Shown here piece by piece: positions 42,686 to 43,480 of a stretch of 43,480 nt of DNA. The position numbers and the translations under genes are program-made. This DNA comes from Nitrososphaerota archaeon (lineage in GTDB: Archaea; Thermoproteota; Nitrososphaeria; Nitrososphaerales; Nitrosopumilaceae). A model generated the notes under the pieces. The model was not told the DNA's origin. It worked only from the letters and a program-made list of their open reading frames with translations, and searched no databases. The DNA is taken from assembly GCA_016201435.1 (NCBI GenBank), contig JACQCT010000047.1:1-43480 (forward strand), written 5' to 3'. The stretch's first letter is position 1. The number at the start of each line of letters is the position of its first letter.

Positions 42686-43480
42686 CTAGCTGAAGTTCAA
42701 TACAAGCTGTGGCATATGTGAGGTATCAGAATTCTCCTTTGATGCAAATCCTACTTTGCCTTCTGCTGATTCAGCTGCTTTTGTTATTATCCATCCATTG
42801 TTAGGAGCATCGTTTAGGAATGAGTTGACGTCACTAGTAACATCAAACTCTACCCATTGCCCAAGCATTCCGTTTTTGATTATTTTGGTATCAGTTGCAG
42901 TTGCAACAAAGGTACCACCTTTCCAAAGTGGATTACAGTCTGCTTTATGGTTCTGAATTGCGGTATCAATGGCACAGTTCCATGTAACACCCGAACCAGA
43001 TCCTTTAGTCTTCTGTTCTTCTGTGTCATCATCGGTATTTTGCTTTGGTATAAAGGCTAATCCATTGCCTTCAACCCATGATGAGCTTAGCTGGTGCACT
43101 TCAATAGCTCTGCCATTCTTACCCCAATTATTACCTTCAAAGGCTATAAACAGTCTAAGCTTAGCACTAGAAATATGATTACCTGAGTATGGTGACAGGT
43201 CAAATGATACCAAAGTACGCTTGTGACCTGCCTGTTGAAGCATCAAGAGTGGATTTGCGCCTTCATTGATGTTCTTGGCCCCGTCTCTTACAAAACTATC
43301 TTTGTTTGGATTTAATGTTACTGTGGTTTGTGGAGCATTAACTGTAATGGATACAGTAGCTGGGTCACTAGTGTTTGTACCGTCGCTTGTAGTAAATGTA
43401 AAGCTGTCAGGACCATGATAGTTTGAATCCGGAGTATAAGTCAGGTTAGGAGCTACACCAGAGAGTGCACCGTGAGATGG
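42686..43480 (-). CDS. Partial surface protein with Ig-like repeat and DNRLRE-like domain
   Basis: The gene runs off the right edge, so the N-terminus is missing; 264 residues are visible. The first about 50 visible residues form an Ig-like or tandem-95-type repeat (PSHGALSGVAPNLTYTP and SDGTNTSDPATVSITV). Then comes a DNRLRE-like carbohydrate-binding beta sandwich, starting 'NPNKDSFVRDGAKNINEG' and ending 'DTSHMPQLVLNFS'. These are adhesin or cell-surface modules. Two cysteines (CAIDTA, CNPLW) could form a disulfide. The true start lies to the right of the window. Confidence 0.88.
   Translation of the reverse strand, partial: PSHGALSGVAPNLTYTPDSNYHGPDSFTFTTSDGTNTSDPATVSITVNAPQTTVTLNPNKDSFVRDGAKNINEGANPLLMLQQAGHKRTLVSFDLSPYSGNHISSAKLRLFIAFEGNNWGKNGRAIEVHQLSSSWVEGNGLAFIPKQNTDDDTEEQKTKGSGSGVTWNCAIDTAIQNHKADCNPLWKGGTFVATATDTKIIKNGMLGQWVEFDVTSDVNSFLNDAPNNGWIITKAAESAEGKVGFASKENSDTSHMPQLVLNFS

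Overview
The window looks like chromosome from an ammonia-oxidising archaeon of the Nitrososphaerota (Thaumarchaeota), probably a low-GC, group I.1a-like lineage. The evidence is AT-rich DNA, short intergenic gaps, leaderless genes with TATA boxes about 26 bases upstream, and frequent GTG and TTG starts. Archaeal informational genes are present (Alba, RpoK, S25e, ATP-dependent DNA ligase, EndA splicing endonuclease, TrmI, 20S proteasome beta). Several secreted or small protein types are familiar from this phylum, including a C-terminal 'IPPWVKK...KWIDDG' module. No ammonia-oxidation genes, rRNA or tRNA genes were recognised in the window.

Layout. 1-13.4 kb is mostly housekeeping: CoA-binding protein, winged-helix protein, a secreted Cys protein, thioredoxin-like protein, biotin ligase, agmatinase-like enzyme, UbiA prenyltransferase, aldo/keto reductase, a YHS mini-protein, a stand-alone asparagine-synthetase-like protein, an HTH regulator, Alba, RpoK, a cyclophilin-like protein, S25e and DNA ligase. 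13.5-26.6 kb holds EndA, a tandem SDR protein with a MaoC-like partner, a TauE/SafE permease, homoserine dehydrogenase, a PUA protein, a proteasome beta subunit that seems to lack its catalytic threonine, and a minus-strand run of M20 peptidase, NAD(P)HX dehydratase, TrmI, ArgS and phosphoglycolate phosphatase.

26.6-37.5 kb is the accessory-looking part. It contains a roughly 1 kb stretch with a GC-rich foldable element and gene remnants, and a secreted-protein gene whose frame is broken by a 52-bp tandem repeat. A TrmB-regulator/membrane-protein cluster follows, then a 54-residue protamine-like basic protein, a transposase tail with a Cys-rich mini-gene, a HEPN-motif protein, and a collagen-like protein of about 102 Gly-X-Y triplets. 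A DUF504-like protein, a DedA-type membrane protein and a DRG/Obg-type GTPase lie inside this part and look conserved.

37.6-43.5 kb returns to core metabolism: a TPR/winged-helix protein, a two-domain rhodanese with siroheme sulfite/nitrite reductase (assimilatory sulfur or nitrogen reduction), and inositol-1-phosphate synthase (lipid head groups). It ends in a truncated surface protein with Ig-like and DNRLRE-like modules.

Most notable items: (1) the 52-bp repeat expansion that breaks a secreted protein, where loss of one unit would exactly restore a 623-residue frame; (2) a double SDR protein with the architecture of the N-terminal half of bacterial malonyl-CoA reductase but a YxxxQ active site; (3) the protamine-like mini-gene; (4) the foldable element at 26761-26841; (5) the HEPN protein beside mobile-element debris; (6) one palindromic TATA box placed midway between rpoK and a divergent gene.
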